From positions 1-32,022 of the forward strand of contig DASYYE010000491.1 in NCBI GenBank assembly GCA_035946955.1: a stretch of DNA of 32,022 nt. Reading direction: 5' to 3'. Positions 15,774 through 24,579 of the stretch are shown one piece after another. A model generated the notes under the pieces. The model was not told the DNA's origin. It worked only from the letters and a program-made list of their open reading frames with translations, and made no database searches. Source of the stretch: DASYYE01 sp035946955. GTDB taxonomy: Bacteria > Actinomycetota > Actinomycetes > Streptosporangiales > Streptosporangiaceae. Within the stretch, counting starts at the first letter, position 1. The number at the start of each line of letters is the position of its first letter. A program made the translations under genes and the position numbers.

Positions 15774-16736
15774 TCATTTCGCGGGAGGGGCCTCTGCGGT
15801 GAAGGTCCACTCCTCCTGCTGGTTGCCGGTGGTGCAGCGTTCGATCTGCACCGTGTTCCCGGTCTCGGCGATGCACTGGGCCGACTGGGTGCCAGAGATC
15901 GTGCCGTTGCCGTTGATGTTCCATTGCTCGGGCGGTCCGCCACCACAACCACTCCAGTTCAGCCCGAAGCCGAGGCCGCCCAGGGCCTTCAGGCACAGGT
16001 TACCGCTGAGGAAGAACGCGCCGTCGAAGCCGAGGTCCTGGTTGGCGGCGCCGGTGCACGGTGCCTCGTTGGCTGCCGCGCCCGAGCCGGTCCCGGCGAT
16101 GTCCAGGCAGTCGTGGGAGAAGGCGTTCTGGTACTGGCCATATGTGGTGGGGGACGTCGCATTGTGGTAGCACACGTCGGAGTTGGGCCCACCGAAGAAC
16201 AGCGGCTGGCTGCTGACGGTCAGGCCGGAGCCGGGGTTGACGACCACCGGCGTCTGCAGCGGGCCGCCAGTGGGTGTGCCCTGGGTGAGCGCGTCCTCAC
16301 AGTTGATCACGTCGAACTCGGTGCCGTTCTTGCCGCCGATCCACAGGTCCACGTGCCGGTAGTGGGGGCCGCCGTCCGGGCCCTGGCCGGTCCAGTCCTG
16401 GTCGCACTCGGTGCAGTCGTCGCCCATGACGAAGTACTTCTCGACCTGGGGGACGTAGATCTTGGTGCCGACCGGCAACTCGGCCTTGTCGGTGGCGAAC
16501 GTGATCGGGTTGGAGAAGGTGCCAGCGCCCCCGGCGCAGCCGGAGTACGCCGTGGCGCACCCGGGTGGTGAGTTGTCGAACCATCCGTAGAACGTCACGT
16601 ACATGTTGATGGTCGACTTGGTGCTGGCTGCGGCCCCGCCGTGCGTCGTGGCAGCGGCGGCGCCGGAGATTCCGAGGGCGGCGAGCCCGAGCACTGAGAG
16701 CGCCGCGAAGCTGATCCTGATCCGGGACCTGGTCAT
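15774..16736 (-). CDS. Secreted barwin/expansin-like barrel protein with ricin-type lectin domain (paralogue B)
   Basis: Exported protein of 320 residues, a close paralogue of the downstream gene, with well over half the residues identical across the barrel domain. The signal peptide is MTRSRIRISFAALSV followed by a hydrophobic run to AAAA near 29. The barrel domain lies at about 43-155 (YGWFDNSPPG, NPITFATDKAELPVG, DDCTEC, RHVDLWIGG) and the ricin-type domain at about 175-315 (EQWNINGNGT, EEWTFTA). ATG at 16736 is chosen because it begins the signal peptide. The frame is open far upstream, to 17897, but only as an antisense shadow of the ligase. A GGAAAGG purine run lies about 12 nt before the ATG. 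A palindromic region separates it from ligC and probably controls both directions. Confidence 0.75.
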   Translation of the reverse strand: MTRSRIRISFAALSVLGLAALGISGAAAATTHGGAAASTKSTINMYVTFYGWFDNSPPGCATAYSGCAGGAGTFSNPITFATDKAELPVGTKIYVPQVEKYFVMGDDCTECDQDWTGQGPDGGPHYRHVDLWIGGKNGTEFDVINCEDALTQGTPTGGPLQTPVVVNPGSGLTVSSQPLFFGGPNSDVCYHNATSPTTYGQYQNAFSHDCLDIAGTGSGAAANEAPCTGAANQDLGFDGAFFLSGNLCLKALGGLGFGLNWSGCGGGPPEQWNINGNGTISGTQSAQCIAETGNTVQIERCTTGNQQEEWTFTAEAPPAK

Positions 16737-16750
16737 TTGCGGGGGTGACC

Positions 16751-16785
16751 TTTCCGGAAAGTTAGTGAACTTTCCTAACTTAGGC
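16751..16785. promoter_or_regulatory. Operator-like palindromes between paralogue B and ligC
   Basis: Nested inverted repeats are packed here. TTTCCGGAAA (16751-16760) is a perfect palindrome. GGAAAGTT (16756-16763) pairs with AACTTTCC (16768-16775). AAGTTAG (16759-16765) pairs with CTAACTT (16775-16781). The core TTAGTGAACTTTCCTAA (16762-16778) is 15 of 17 identical to TTAGGAAAGTTTCCTAA. From memory, boxes of that type precede chitosanase and other secreted polysaccharide-degrading genes in actinobacteria. It lies 26-42 nt before the paralogue B start. Confidence 0.55.
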
Positions 16786-16808
16786 GGAAATCGGGACCAC
16801 GCTAGCAT
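16780..16808 (+). promoter_or_regulatory. Probable ligC promoter
   Basis: TTAGGC (16780-16785) and TAGCAT (16803-16808) are separated by 17 nt, a good -35/-10 arrangement. They would start transcription near 16815, about 63 nt before the ligC ATG. The -35 abuts the palindromic operator region. Confidence 0.45.
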
Positions 16809-16877
16809 GTGGGGCAGCACCGCGCCAGGGGAAGCGGGCAGGACAGAGCCCGCAGCGGTCTTGGGGAGGGTGAGACT

Positions 16878-17969
16878 ATGAGACTCCCGGTGAACCCACC
16901 GGTCGCGCCCATGCTGGCGAAGTCGGTCAAGGACGTGCCCGACGGGCCCTACAGCTTCGAGCCCAAGTGGGACGGGTTCCGGTCGGTCATCTTCCGTGAC
17001 GGGGACGAGGTGGAGATCGGCAGCCGCAACGAGCGGCCGATGACCAGGTACTTCCCGGAACTGGTGGCCCAGGTGCAGGCACAGTTCCCGGTGCGCTGTG
17101 TGGTCGACGGGGAGATCGTGGTCCCCGCGGCAGACGGCCGCCGCCTGGACTTCGAGGCACTGCTGCAGCGGATCCACCCGGCCGTCAGCCGGGTGACGCT
17201 GCTGGCCGAGCAGACCCCGGCCCGGTTCGTGGCCTTCGACCTGCTCGCGCTCGGTGATGAGGACTGCATGGCATGGCCGTTCGAGGCCCGCCGGGCCGCC
17301 CTGGCCGATGCACTGGCCGGGGTGGTCCCGCCCATCCACCTCACCCCGGCGACCACCCAGCGGCCGCTGGCGCTGCGGTGGTTCTCGCAGTTCGAGGGCG
17401 CCGGGCTGGACGGCCTGATCGCCAAGCCACTGGACGGGCCGTACGAGCCGGACAAGCGCACGATGTTCAAGGTCAAGCACGAACGCACCGCCGACTGCGT
17501 CGTGGCCGGGTACCGGGTGCACAAGTCGGGTGAGGACGCGCTGGGGTCGCTGCTGCTCGGCCTGTACACGGCCGAGGGACGGCTGGCGAGCGTGGGGGTG
17601 GTGGGCGCGTTCCCGATGGCGCGCCGCCGCGAGCTGTTCCAGGAGATGCAGCCGCTGGTCACCACCTTCGAGGGGCACCCGTGGGACTGGGGCCAGCAGG
17701 CGAGCGGCACCCGGACCCCGCGGGAGTCCGAGACGAGCCGGTGGAACGCGGGCAAGGACCTGTCGTTCACGCCGCTGCGGCCCGAGCGGGTGGTCGAGGT
17801 CCGCTACGACCACATGGAGGGCCCGCGGTTCCGCCACACCACCCAGTTCGTCCGCTGGCGCCCCGACCGCGACCCGCGGTCGTGCACCTACGAGCAACTG
17901 GAGGAGCCGGTGAGCTACGACCTCGCCGAGGTGCTCAGCGGGACATTAGGCGCCCCAGCGGGACATTAG
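16878..17969 (+). CDS. ligC: ATP-dependent DNA ligase, LigC type
   Basis: Joins nicks in DNA using ATP. In mycobacteria LigC is a stand-alone enzyme linked to repair and alternative end joining. The 363-residue product has the nucleotidyltransferase motifs in order: motif I with the adenylated lysine in EPKWDGFR, motif Ia IGSRNERPMTRYFPEL, motif III AFDLLAL, motif IV DGLIAKPL and motif V MFKVKHERTADCVV. A C-terminal OB-fold follows, with VVEVRYDHMEG and TQFVRWRPDRDPRSC. ATG at 16878 is preferred over earlier in-frame codons because GGGGAGGG lies 7 nt upstream and MRLPVNPPVAPMLAKS matches the family start. The last codons run into a 20-bp tandem repeat whose second copy supplies the stop. No Ku or LigD polymerase gene lies nearby. 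Confidence 0.93.
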   Translation: MRLPVNPPVAPMLAKSVKDVPDGPYSFEPKWDGFRSVIFRDGDEVEIGSRNERPMTRYFPELVAQVQAQFPVRCVVDGEIVVPAADGRRLDFEALLQRIHPAVSRVTLLAEQTPARFVAFDLLALGDEDCMAWPFEARRAALADALAGVVPPIHLTPATTQRPLALRWFSQFEGAGLDGLIAKPLDGPYEPDKRTMFKVKHERTADCVVAGYRVHKSGEDALGSLLLGLYTAEGRLASVGVVGAFPMARRRELFQEMQPLVTTFEGHPWDWGQQASGTRTPRESETSRWNAGKDLSFTPLRPERVVEVRYDHMEGPRFRHTTQFVRWRPDRDPRSCTYEQLEEPVSYDLAEVLSGTLGAPAGH

Positions 17970-17980
17970 GCGCCCCAGCG
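17936..17980. repeat. 20-bp tandem repeat (2.25 copies) at the ligC 3' end
   Basis: Positions x and x+20 are identical for 25 consecutive bases, so 17936-17980 is a perfect 20-bp-period repeat with unit CAGCGGGACATTAGGCGCCC. It spans the ligC stop and ends 3 bases before the stop of the convergent RibD-like gene. Because 20 is not a multiple of three, the ligase reads the two copies in different frames. Confidence 0.85.
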
Positions 17981-17982
17981 CA

Positions 17983-18741
17983 TCAGGCGGCCGAGCCGGC
18001 CCGCACGTACCGGCACAGCAGGAAGCCCTCGTCGGCCAGGACATGCGCGAGCGCCAGCGGCTGGGGGGCCAGCGCCAGCCCGACGCCCCCCTCGACGATC
18101 CTGCCGACTCCCGGCCCGGTGAGCAGCGGGCTGAGTGTGAGGCACAGTTCGTCCATCAGCCCAGCCTCGGTGAGCTGGCTCAGCAGGTGCGGCCCGCCCT
18201 CGGTCAGGATGCGGCGGTGTCCCAGGCCCGTCAGGCCCTCGATGGCGGCCCTCGGGTCGACCATGGTCTCCCCGGCCACGATGACCTCCGCGGTCGCCGC
18301 GGCGGCCGCGAGCCGCTCGGGTGGTGCCGCCTCGGTCGTGATGATGACCGTCCGGGCGTCCGGCGGCGCGGTGGTGAGCAGCGGGCTCTCGAGGTCGAGG
18401 TCGATCTTGGCGGTGACCACGGCGATCGGGGGCGTTGCCGGGCGCCCCGCCCGCAGCCCGGCCCACTGCGCGCCCTCGTACGGGCGGACCGGCTGGTAGC
18501 CCTCGGCGCGCGCGGTGCCCGCCCCGACGAGGATGACGTCGGCCAGGAAGCGCAACAGTGCGAAGACCTCCCGGTCCGCCGCGCCAGACAGGCCGCCGGA
18601 GCGCCCTGCCAGGGTGGCGGCGCCGTCCACGCTGGCCACCATGTCCGCCCGGACCCAGGGCCGCGTGCTGTCCGGGTAGGCATAGGCCTCTGCCAGGCTG
18701 GCGCCTGACACCTCGCGTTCGGCCGGGTAGATCTGACGCAT
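17983..18741 (-). CDS. RibD C-terminal-like pyrimidine reductase
   Basis: Protein of the dihydrofolate-reductase-like RibD C-terminal family, 252 residues, without the N-terminal deaminase domain of bifunctional RibD. Family signs are VRADMVASVDGAATLAG near the N terminus, ADVILVGAGTARAEGY with a dinucleotide-binding look (about 67-82), and the closing ILTEGGPHLLSQL ... GLMDELCLTLSP. RibD reductases use NADPH to reduce a riboflavin precursor. Actinobacteria carry several stand-alone paralogues of unknown substrate, and no other riboflavin gene is nearby, so the true substrate is open. It follows glgX by 14 nt on the same strand and is probably cotranscribed. Confidence 0.85.
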   Translation of the reverse strand: MRQIYPAEREVSGASLAEAYAYPDSTRPWVRADMVASVDGAATLAGRSGGLSGAADREVFALLRFLADVILVGAGTARAEGYQPVRPYEGAQWAGLRAGRPATPPIAVVTAKIDLDLESPLLTTAPPDARTVIITTEAAPPERLAAAAATAEVIVAGETMVDPRAAIEGLTGLGHRRILTEGGPHLLSQLTEAGLMDELCLTLSPLLTGPGVGRIVEGGVGLALAPQPLALAHVLADEGFLLCRYVRAGSAA

Positions 18742-18755
18742 GCCAGGCTCCAGTG

Positions 18756-20924
<2,169 letters not shown>

Positions 20925-20933
20925 CAGCGGCCC

Positions 20934-22613
20934 CTACCGTGGCAGGCTGGCCCGGGACCGCTCCAGGATGGCCGCCAGGTCCGGCCGGCCAGGGAGCATG
21001 CCAAACGGGGCCGCGGGGCCAGCCATGCCCTCGCCGTGCAGCCGGGACGCGCAGAACGCGTCCGCCACGGCCGCGGGTGCGTGCCGCACGAGCAGGGCCC
21101 CCTGCAGGGCCAGCGCGATGAGCCCGGCCAGCCTCCTGGCCCCATACTCTCCCTCCCCACTGGTCATGCCCGGCACCGCGCTCATGAGCGCTCGCAGGCT
21201 GGTCACGGTCGCGTCCAGGGCATGGTCCGCGCCAGCCGCCTCGGCCAGCTCAGCGAACAGGGCGTCGACTGTCCCCGGTGTGCGGGTGGCGGCGCGCAGC
21301 ACGTCCAGCGCGGTCACGTTGCCCGCACCCTCCCAGATCGAGTTCAGCGGCGCCTCCCGGTAGAGCCTCGGCATCCCGGACTCCTCGATGTAGCCATTGC
21401 CGCCGAGGCACTCCAGCGCCTCAGCCGCGTGGGCGGCGAAGCGCTTGCACACCCAGAACTTGGCGGCGGGCAGGGCCAAGCGCAGCAGCAGCGCCTGCCC
21501 CGTGTCCCCGGCGCTGGCGCGCTCGGCGGCTCCGGCCAGGCGGAGCGCGAGCACGGTGGCAGCCTCGGACTCTACCGTGAGGTCGGCGAGTACGCAGGAC
21601 ATCAACGGATGGTTGAGGAGTTCGGTGCCAAAAGCCCGCCGGTGCGCGGCGTGGTGGACGGCTGCCACGGTCGCGGCACGCATGCCCGCGGCGCTGCCCA
21701 GCACACAGTCCAGCCGGGTGGCGGACACCATCTCGATGATCGTGGCGACGCCGCGGCCCGGCTCGCCGACCTGCCACGCCAGGGCGCTGTCGAACTCGAT
21801 CTCGGCGGAGGCATTGGAGGCGTTGCCGAGCTTGTCCTTGAGCCGGACCAGCCGCATCGCATTGTGGGTGCCATCGGGCAGGACGCGGGGGAGCAGGAAG
21901 CAGGTGAGCCCACCCGGCCCCTGGGCGAGGGTGAAGAACAAGTCGGACATGGGGGCCGAGCAGAACCACTTGTGCCCGGTGAGAGCGTGGGCGCCGTCGC
22001 CGCCGCCCGGCATGGGGTCGGCCCGGGTGGTGTTGGCCCGGACGTCCGAGCCGCCCTGCTTCTCGGTCATGGCCATCCCGGCCAGCAGGCCTGGTTTGGT
22101 CAGCGGGGCGGCCAGCCCGGGCGCGTAGGCCCGCGCCGCCAGCAGCGGCTCGAACTGGTGGGCAAGGCCGGGGTTGTGCCGCAGCGCCGGGACCGCCGCG
22201 TAGGTCATGGACACCGGGCAGCCGTGGCCGGCCTCGGCCTGGGACCACACGTAGAACTTGGCGGCCCTGGCCACGTGGGCACCCGGCCGCTCATCAGCCC
22301 AGGGCGCCGCGTGCAGCCCATGGCCTACCGCCGTGCCGAGCAGGTGGTGCCAGGCGGGGTGGAACTCGACTTCGTCGACACGGTGGCCGAAACGGTCGTG
22401 AGTGCGCAGCACGGGCCGGCAGGTGTTGGCGAGCCTGGCCTGTTCCGCGACTTCCGCCGAACCCGCGAGGCGGCCGAGTGCGTGCAGTTCACCGGCTGCC
22501 CAGCCCACGCCCTCCCGGGCCACGGCCTCGCACAGGGCCGGATCCTCGGCCACGTCGTGGCCGGTCAGCGGCGGTGACTGGTTATAGACATCGTGTGTGG
22601 AATAGGGCGGCAC
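20934..22613 (-). CDS. aidB: AidB-like acyl-CoA dehydrogenase
   Basis: FAD-dependent protein of the AidB branch of acyl-CoA dehydrogenases, 559 residues. E. coli AidB is part of the adaptive response to alkylation and binds DNA; its enzymatic substrate is uncertain. The N terminus STHDVYNQSPPLTGHDVAEDPALCEAVAREG closely follows the AidB pattern, as do GRLAN, VEFHPAWHHLL, MTEKQGGSDVRANTT and the KDKLGNASNASAEIEF segment. The start is GTG at 22613. GGAG lies 12 nt upstream, inside an imperfect copy of the cysH end. It forms a tight run with glgX and the RibD-like gene (gaps of 9 and 14 nt). No alkylation-repair gene (ada, alkB) is adjacent, so a repair role is not supported by context. Confidence 0.9.
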   Translation of the reverse strand: MPPYSTHDVYNQSPPLTGHDVAEDPALCEAVAREGVGWAAGELHALGRLAGSAEVAEQARLANTCRPVLRTHDRFGHRVDEVEFHPAWHHLLGTAVGHGLHAAPWADERPGAHVARAAKFYVWSQAEAGHGCPVSMTYAAVPALRHNPGLAHQFEPLLAARAYAPGLAAPLTKPGLLAGMAMTEKQGGSDVRANTTRADPMPGGGDGAHALTGHKWFCSAPMSDLFFTLAQGPGGLTCFLLPRVLPDGTHNAMRLVRLKDKLGNASNASAEIEFDSALAWQVGEPGRGVATIIEMVSATRLDCVLGSAAGMRAATVAAVHHAAHRRAFGTELLNHPLMSCVLADLTVESEAATVLALRLAGAAERASAGDTGQALLLRLALPAAKFWVCKRFAAHAAEALECLGGNGYIEESGMPRLYREAPLNSIWEGAGNVTALDVLRAATRTPGTVDALFAELAEAAGADHALDATVTSLRALMSAVPGMTSGEGEYGARRLAGLIALALQGALLVRHAPAAVADAFCASRLHGEGMAGPAAPFGMLPGRPDLAAILERSRASLPR

Positions 22614-22623
22614 CAGCGCGTTC

Positions 22624-22715
22624 GGCTCCTAGAACTGGACGTGCAGGCCTGCAGCAGCTCCATGACTGCAGAGCGGGGCAAGCCTGCGTGGGCTTCCAGA
22701 CTAGACGTGCAAGCC
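22624..22715 (-). repeat. Imperfect direct repeat at the cysH end and upstream of aidB
   Basis: 22691-22715, which includes the last codons and stop of cysH, matches 22624-22649 at 21 of 26 aligned positions (one gap), in the same orientation. The 12-bp palindrome TGCAGGCCTGCA (22642-22653) overlaps the distal copy. That copy also carries the GGAG ribosome site of the AidB-like gene. It looks like an old duplication of the cysH 3' end. Confidence 0.5.
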
Positions 22716-23447
22716 GCATTCGCTCTTGCCGGTGCCTGCCCAGCGGCCGCTGCGCGGGTCCGCGCCGGCCTTGACAGGCATGGTGCAGGTCGCGCACCCA
22801 ATGGACGGGTACCCGTCGTACACCAGGGGGTTCACCAGCACGCCGTGCTCGGCGATGTAGGCCTCGACCTCGTCCTCCGACCAGCCGGCGATGGGGTTGA
22901 CCTTGACCATGGCCCGCTTGGCGTCGAACTCGACCACCTTGGTGTCGCTGCGGGCGGCGGTCTCCTCGCGGCGCACCCCGGTGATCCAGGCGTCATAGGG
23001 GTCCAGCGCCTTCTCCAGCGGGACCACCTTGCGCAGGTAGCAGCACAGGTCAGGGTTGCGCCCATACAGGCGGGGCCCCAACTCGGCCTCCTGCTCCGCG
23101 ACGGTCCGCGTAGGGGTGATGTTGAGCAGGTTGATGGGGTACGTCGCCGCCACGGCGTCCCGTGTCCCCAGCGTCTCGGGGAAGTGGTACCCGGTGTCGA
23201 GGAAGATGACGTCGATGCCCTCTTTGACCTTGGACGCCAGGTGCACGATGACCGCATCGGTCATGGAAGAGGTGATGCAGACGTGCTCGCCAAAGGTCTG
23301 CACCGCCCAGGCGACGATGTCGCGTGCGGGCGCATCGGCCAGCTCCACCGCTGCATCGGCGGCCAGCCGTTCCAGTCTTGCCGTGTCCCTGATCCTGCTA
23401 GGCGTTGCATGGGCCTGGCGCGCCTGCCCAGTAGGGCTCACTCTCAC
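22701..23447 (-). CDS. cysH: Adenylyl-sulfate reductase (assimilatory, iron-sulfur type)
   Basis: Reduces activated sulfate to sulfite in cysteine biosynthesis. Two cysteine pairs, Cys135-Cys136 (DLCCYLRK) and Cys218-Cys221 (IGCATC), are the ligands of the [4Fe-4S] cluster that marks APS reductases rather than PAPS-specific enzymes. The catalytic Cys244 sits in the terminal KSECGLHV. SSMTDAV, LDTGYHFPET and TGVRREE are further family motifs. The start is uncertain. GTG 23447 is chosen because GGGAG lies 6 nt upstream and the longer start, GTG 23486, overlaps its own purine-rich leader; the product is then 248 residues. Other sulfate-assimilation genes are not in the window. A promoter candidate lies about 100 nt upstream. 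Confidence 0.92.
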   Translation of the reverse strand: MRVSPTGQARQAHATPSRIRDTARLERLAADAAVELADAPARDIVAWAVQTFGEHVCITSSMTDAVIVHLASKVKEGIDVIFLDTGYHFPETLGTRDAVAATYPINLLNITPTRTVAEQEAELGPRLYGRNPDLCCYLRKVVPLEKALDPYDAWITGVRREETAARSDTKVVEFDAKRAMVKVNPIAGWSEDEVEAYIAEHGVLVNPLVYDGYPSIGCATCTMPVKAGADPRSGRWAGTGKSECGLHV

Positions 23448-23832
23448 GGAAGGCTCCCATCGCGTTGGCACCCATGAAGGAACCACCTACTTTGCGGGAC
23501 TTGTTCCCACTTTCTCACACACACATACGTCCGAGTCGCCTGGATTGCCCAAGTATGAGCATGTCATAGACGGAAGGCAAGCATGTGTTTCCCTGGGGCA
23601 AGTCCCGTGCGCCCAGCTGGCTGCGGGGCCAGGAAAGACAACACCATAGCTGTACGCTGCCCTGCCTGGAAGCACCTACCCCTGCCTGACCCAGGCCATG
23701 GCTGGCTCGGGTGGCCCCTGTGGTGGCACGTGCTGGCAGTCGCACCATGTGCCGCCAGGACATCCGTCGTGGTGGCCGGTGCGGCAGGCTGGGCAGACCA
23801 TAGGCCAGGGTACGTCCTGGCCGCCAGGTGAC
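23448..23832 (-). other. Leader and promoter region between whiB and cysH
   Basis: No gene is seen here. Transcription runs leftward into cysH. Apart from the promoter annotated separately, the region holds a purine-rich leader and a short GGGA/TCCC stem near 23496-23509. Open frames on the opposite strand lack codon bias. No known sulfur-related riboswitch was recognised. Confidence 0.5.
23552..23580 (-). promoter_or_regulatory. Probable cysH promoter
   Basis: On the - strand, TTGCCT (23580 to 23575) and CATACT (23557 to 23552) are 17 nt apart, a good sigma-70-like arrangement in an otherwise GC-rich region. Transcription would begin near 23545 and leave a leader of about 100 nt before cysH. 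Confidence 0.5.
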
Positions 23833-24132
23833 TCAGGCCGCGTTGGCGCGACGCATCCGGCGGCGGCGCTCCGAAGCCCGCTGCTCCTCGTTCAGCCCGC
23901 CCCAGGTGCCGTACTTCTCCGGACGCGTGATGGCGTAAGAAAGGCACTCCCCGCGTACCGGGCAACTGGCGCACACGGCCTTGGCCTTGCGCTCGCGGAT
24001 CTCACGTTCGGGCTGGCGCTCCCCATCGGGACCAAAGAACAGGAAGATCTCTTTGCCCCGGCACGCTGCAGCATCCTGCCAAGCCCAACTCGGACGCGGC
24101 GGCATCATTACCTGCCGACGTACCTCAGACAT
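23833..24132 (-). CDS. WhiB-family iron-sulfur transcription regulator
   Basis: Small actinobacterial regulator, 99 residues, that holds a [4Fe-4S] cluster and usually acts with the primary sigma factor. The four cluster cysteines are Cys24, Cys54, Cys57 and Cys63, spaced C-x29-C-x2-C-x5-C. The family turn appears as GTWGG (75-79), and the C terminus is strongly basic (ERRRRMRR) for DNA contact. The insert between the first and second cysteines (LFFGPDGERQPEREIRERK) is longer than in most WhiB proteins. GAGGA lies 9-13 nt before the ATG. I cannot assign it to a named WhiB/Wbl subgroup. It lies upstream of cysH on the same strand, but a 385-bp gap separates them. Confidence 0.92.
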   Translation of the reverse strand: MSEVRRQVMMPPRPSWAWQDAAACRGKEIFLFFGPDGERQPEREIRERKAKAVCASCPVRGECLSYAITRPEKYGTWGGLNEEQRASERRRRMRRANAA

Positions 24133-24579
24133 GAGTAGATCTCCTCAGCTATTACCCTGCGTTACCCAGCTAGCGCGGAACCCCAGCCAACCGGCACGTG
24201 GTTTATCCATGCGCTGTGAGCATTGGCCCCGTACTCCCAATCCAACGCGGCGTAGCGTCACCATGTTCCCGTCCGCGTGCCCACACTGCCGTGTCCCGCA
24301 CGCGGGCGGACAGAGGTGGAGCATTGCTGGCGCCAGGGGGGAACCCGGGGGCACGTACCGCGCGGACGGGAAGTACAAGGCGGTTTGCTCGCCAGCCGTC
24401 CTGATGACGCCGATCCGGTTCACCGGGCCGACGTTCAATTGTGCCATCTCAACGCGCCCGGCCGCAGCCCAGCCGCAGAATCCGCGGACGATTGTGTGGC
24501 GGGCCTTCCGTCAGCCCCGCGCAAGCACTGTGCCAATGGATGATCATCAACTGGACAAAGACGAGGGTCCGGAGTCACC
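24133..24579. other. Divergent intergenic region between whiB and the heptad-repeat gene
   Basis: Apart from the doubtful ORF listed separately, no gene is seen in these 447 bases. The WhiB leader occupies the left end (GAGGA at about 24142-24146 on the - strand). The right end carries GGAG at 24571-24574, the ribosome site for the gene at 24580. Promoters for both directions must lie here, but no pair of hexamers stands out. Confidence 0.4.
24145..24447 (-). CDS. Doubtful 100-codon ORF upstream of the WhiB gene
   Basis: Nothing recognisable is encoded. The first half (MAQLNVGPVNRIGVIRTAGE) has fairly high third-position G/C, roughly 80 percent by eye. The second half falls to about two thirds, well below real genes here. 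Its TGA overlaps the ribosome site region of the WhiB gene, 12 nt before that ATG, so translational coupling is possible. No good ribosome site precedes its own ATG. It may be a leader ORF or simply a chance frame in the whiB leader. Confidence 0.22.
   Translation of the reverse strand: MAQLNVGPVNRIGVIRTAGEQTALYFPSARYVPPGSPLAPAMLHLCPPACGTRQCGHADGNMVTLRRVGLGVRGQCSQRMDKPRAGWLGFRASWVTQGNS

Noticed and set aside
16737..17897. Extension of the paralogue B frame to a 707-codon ORF
   Set aside because: Antisense shadow of ligC; the signal peptide of paralogue B starts at 16736 and the upstream translation has no domain.
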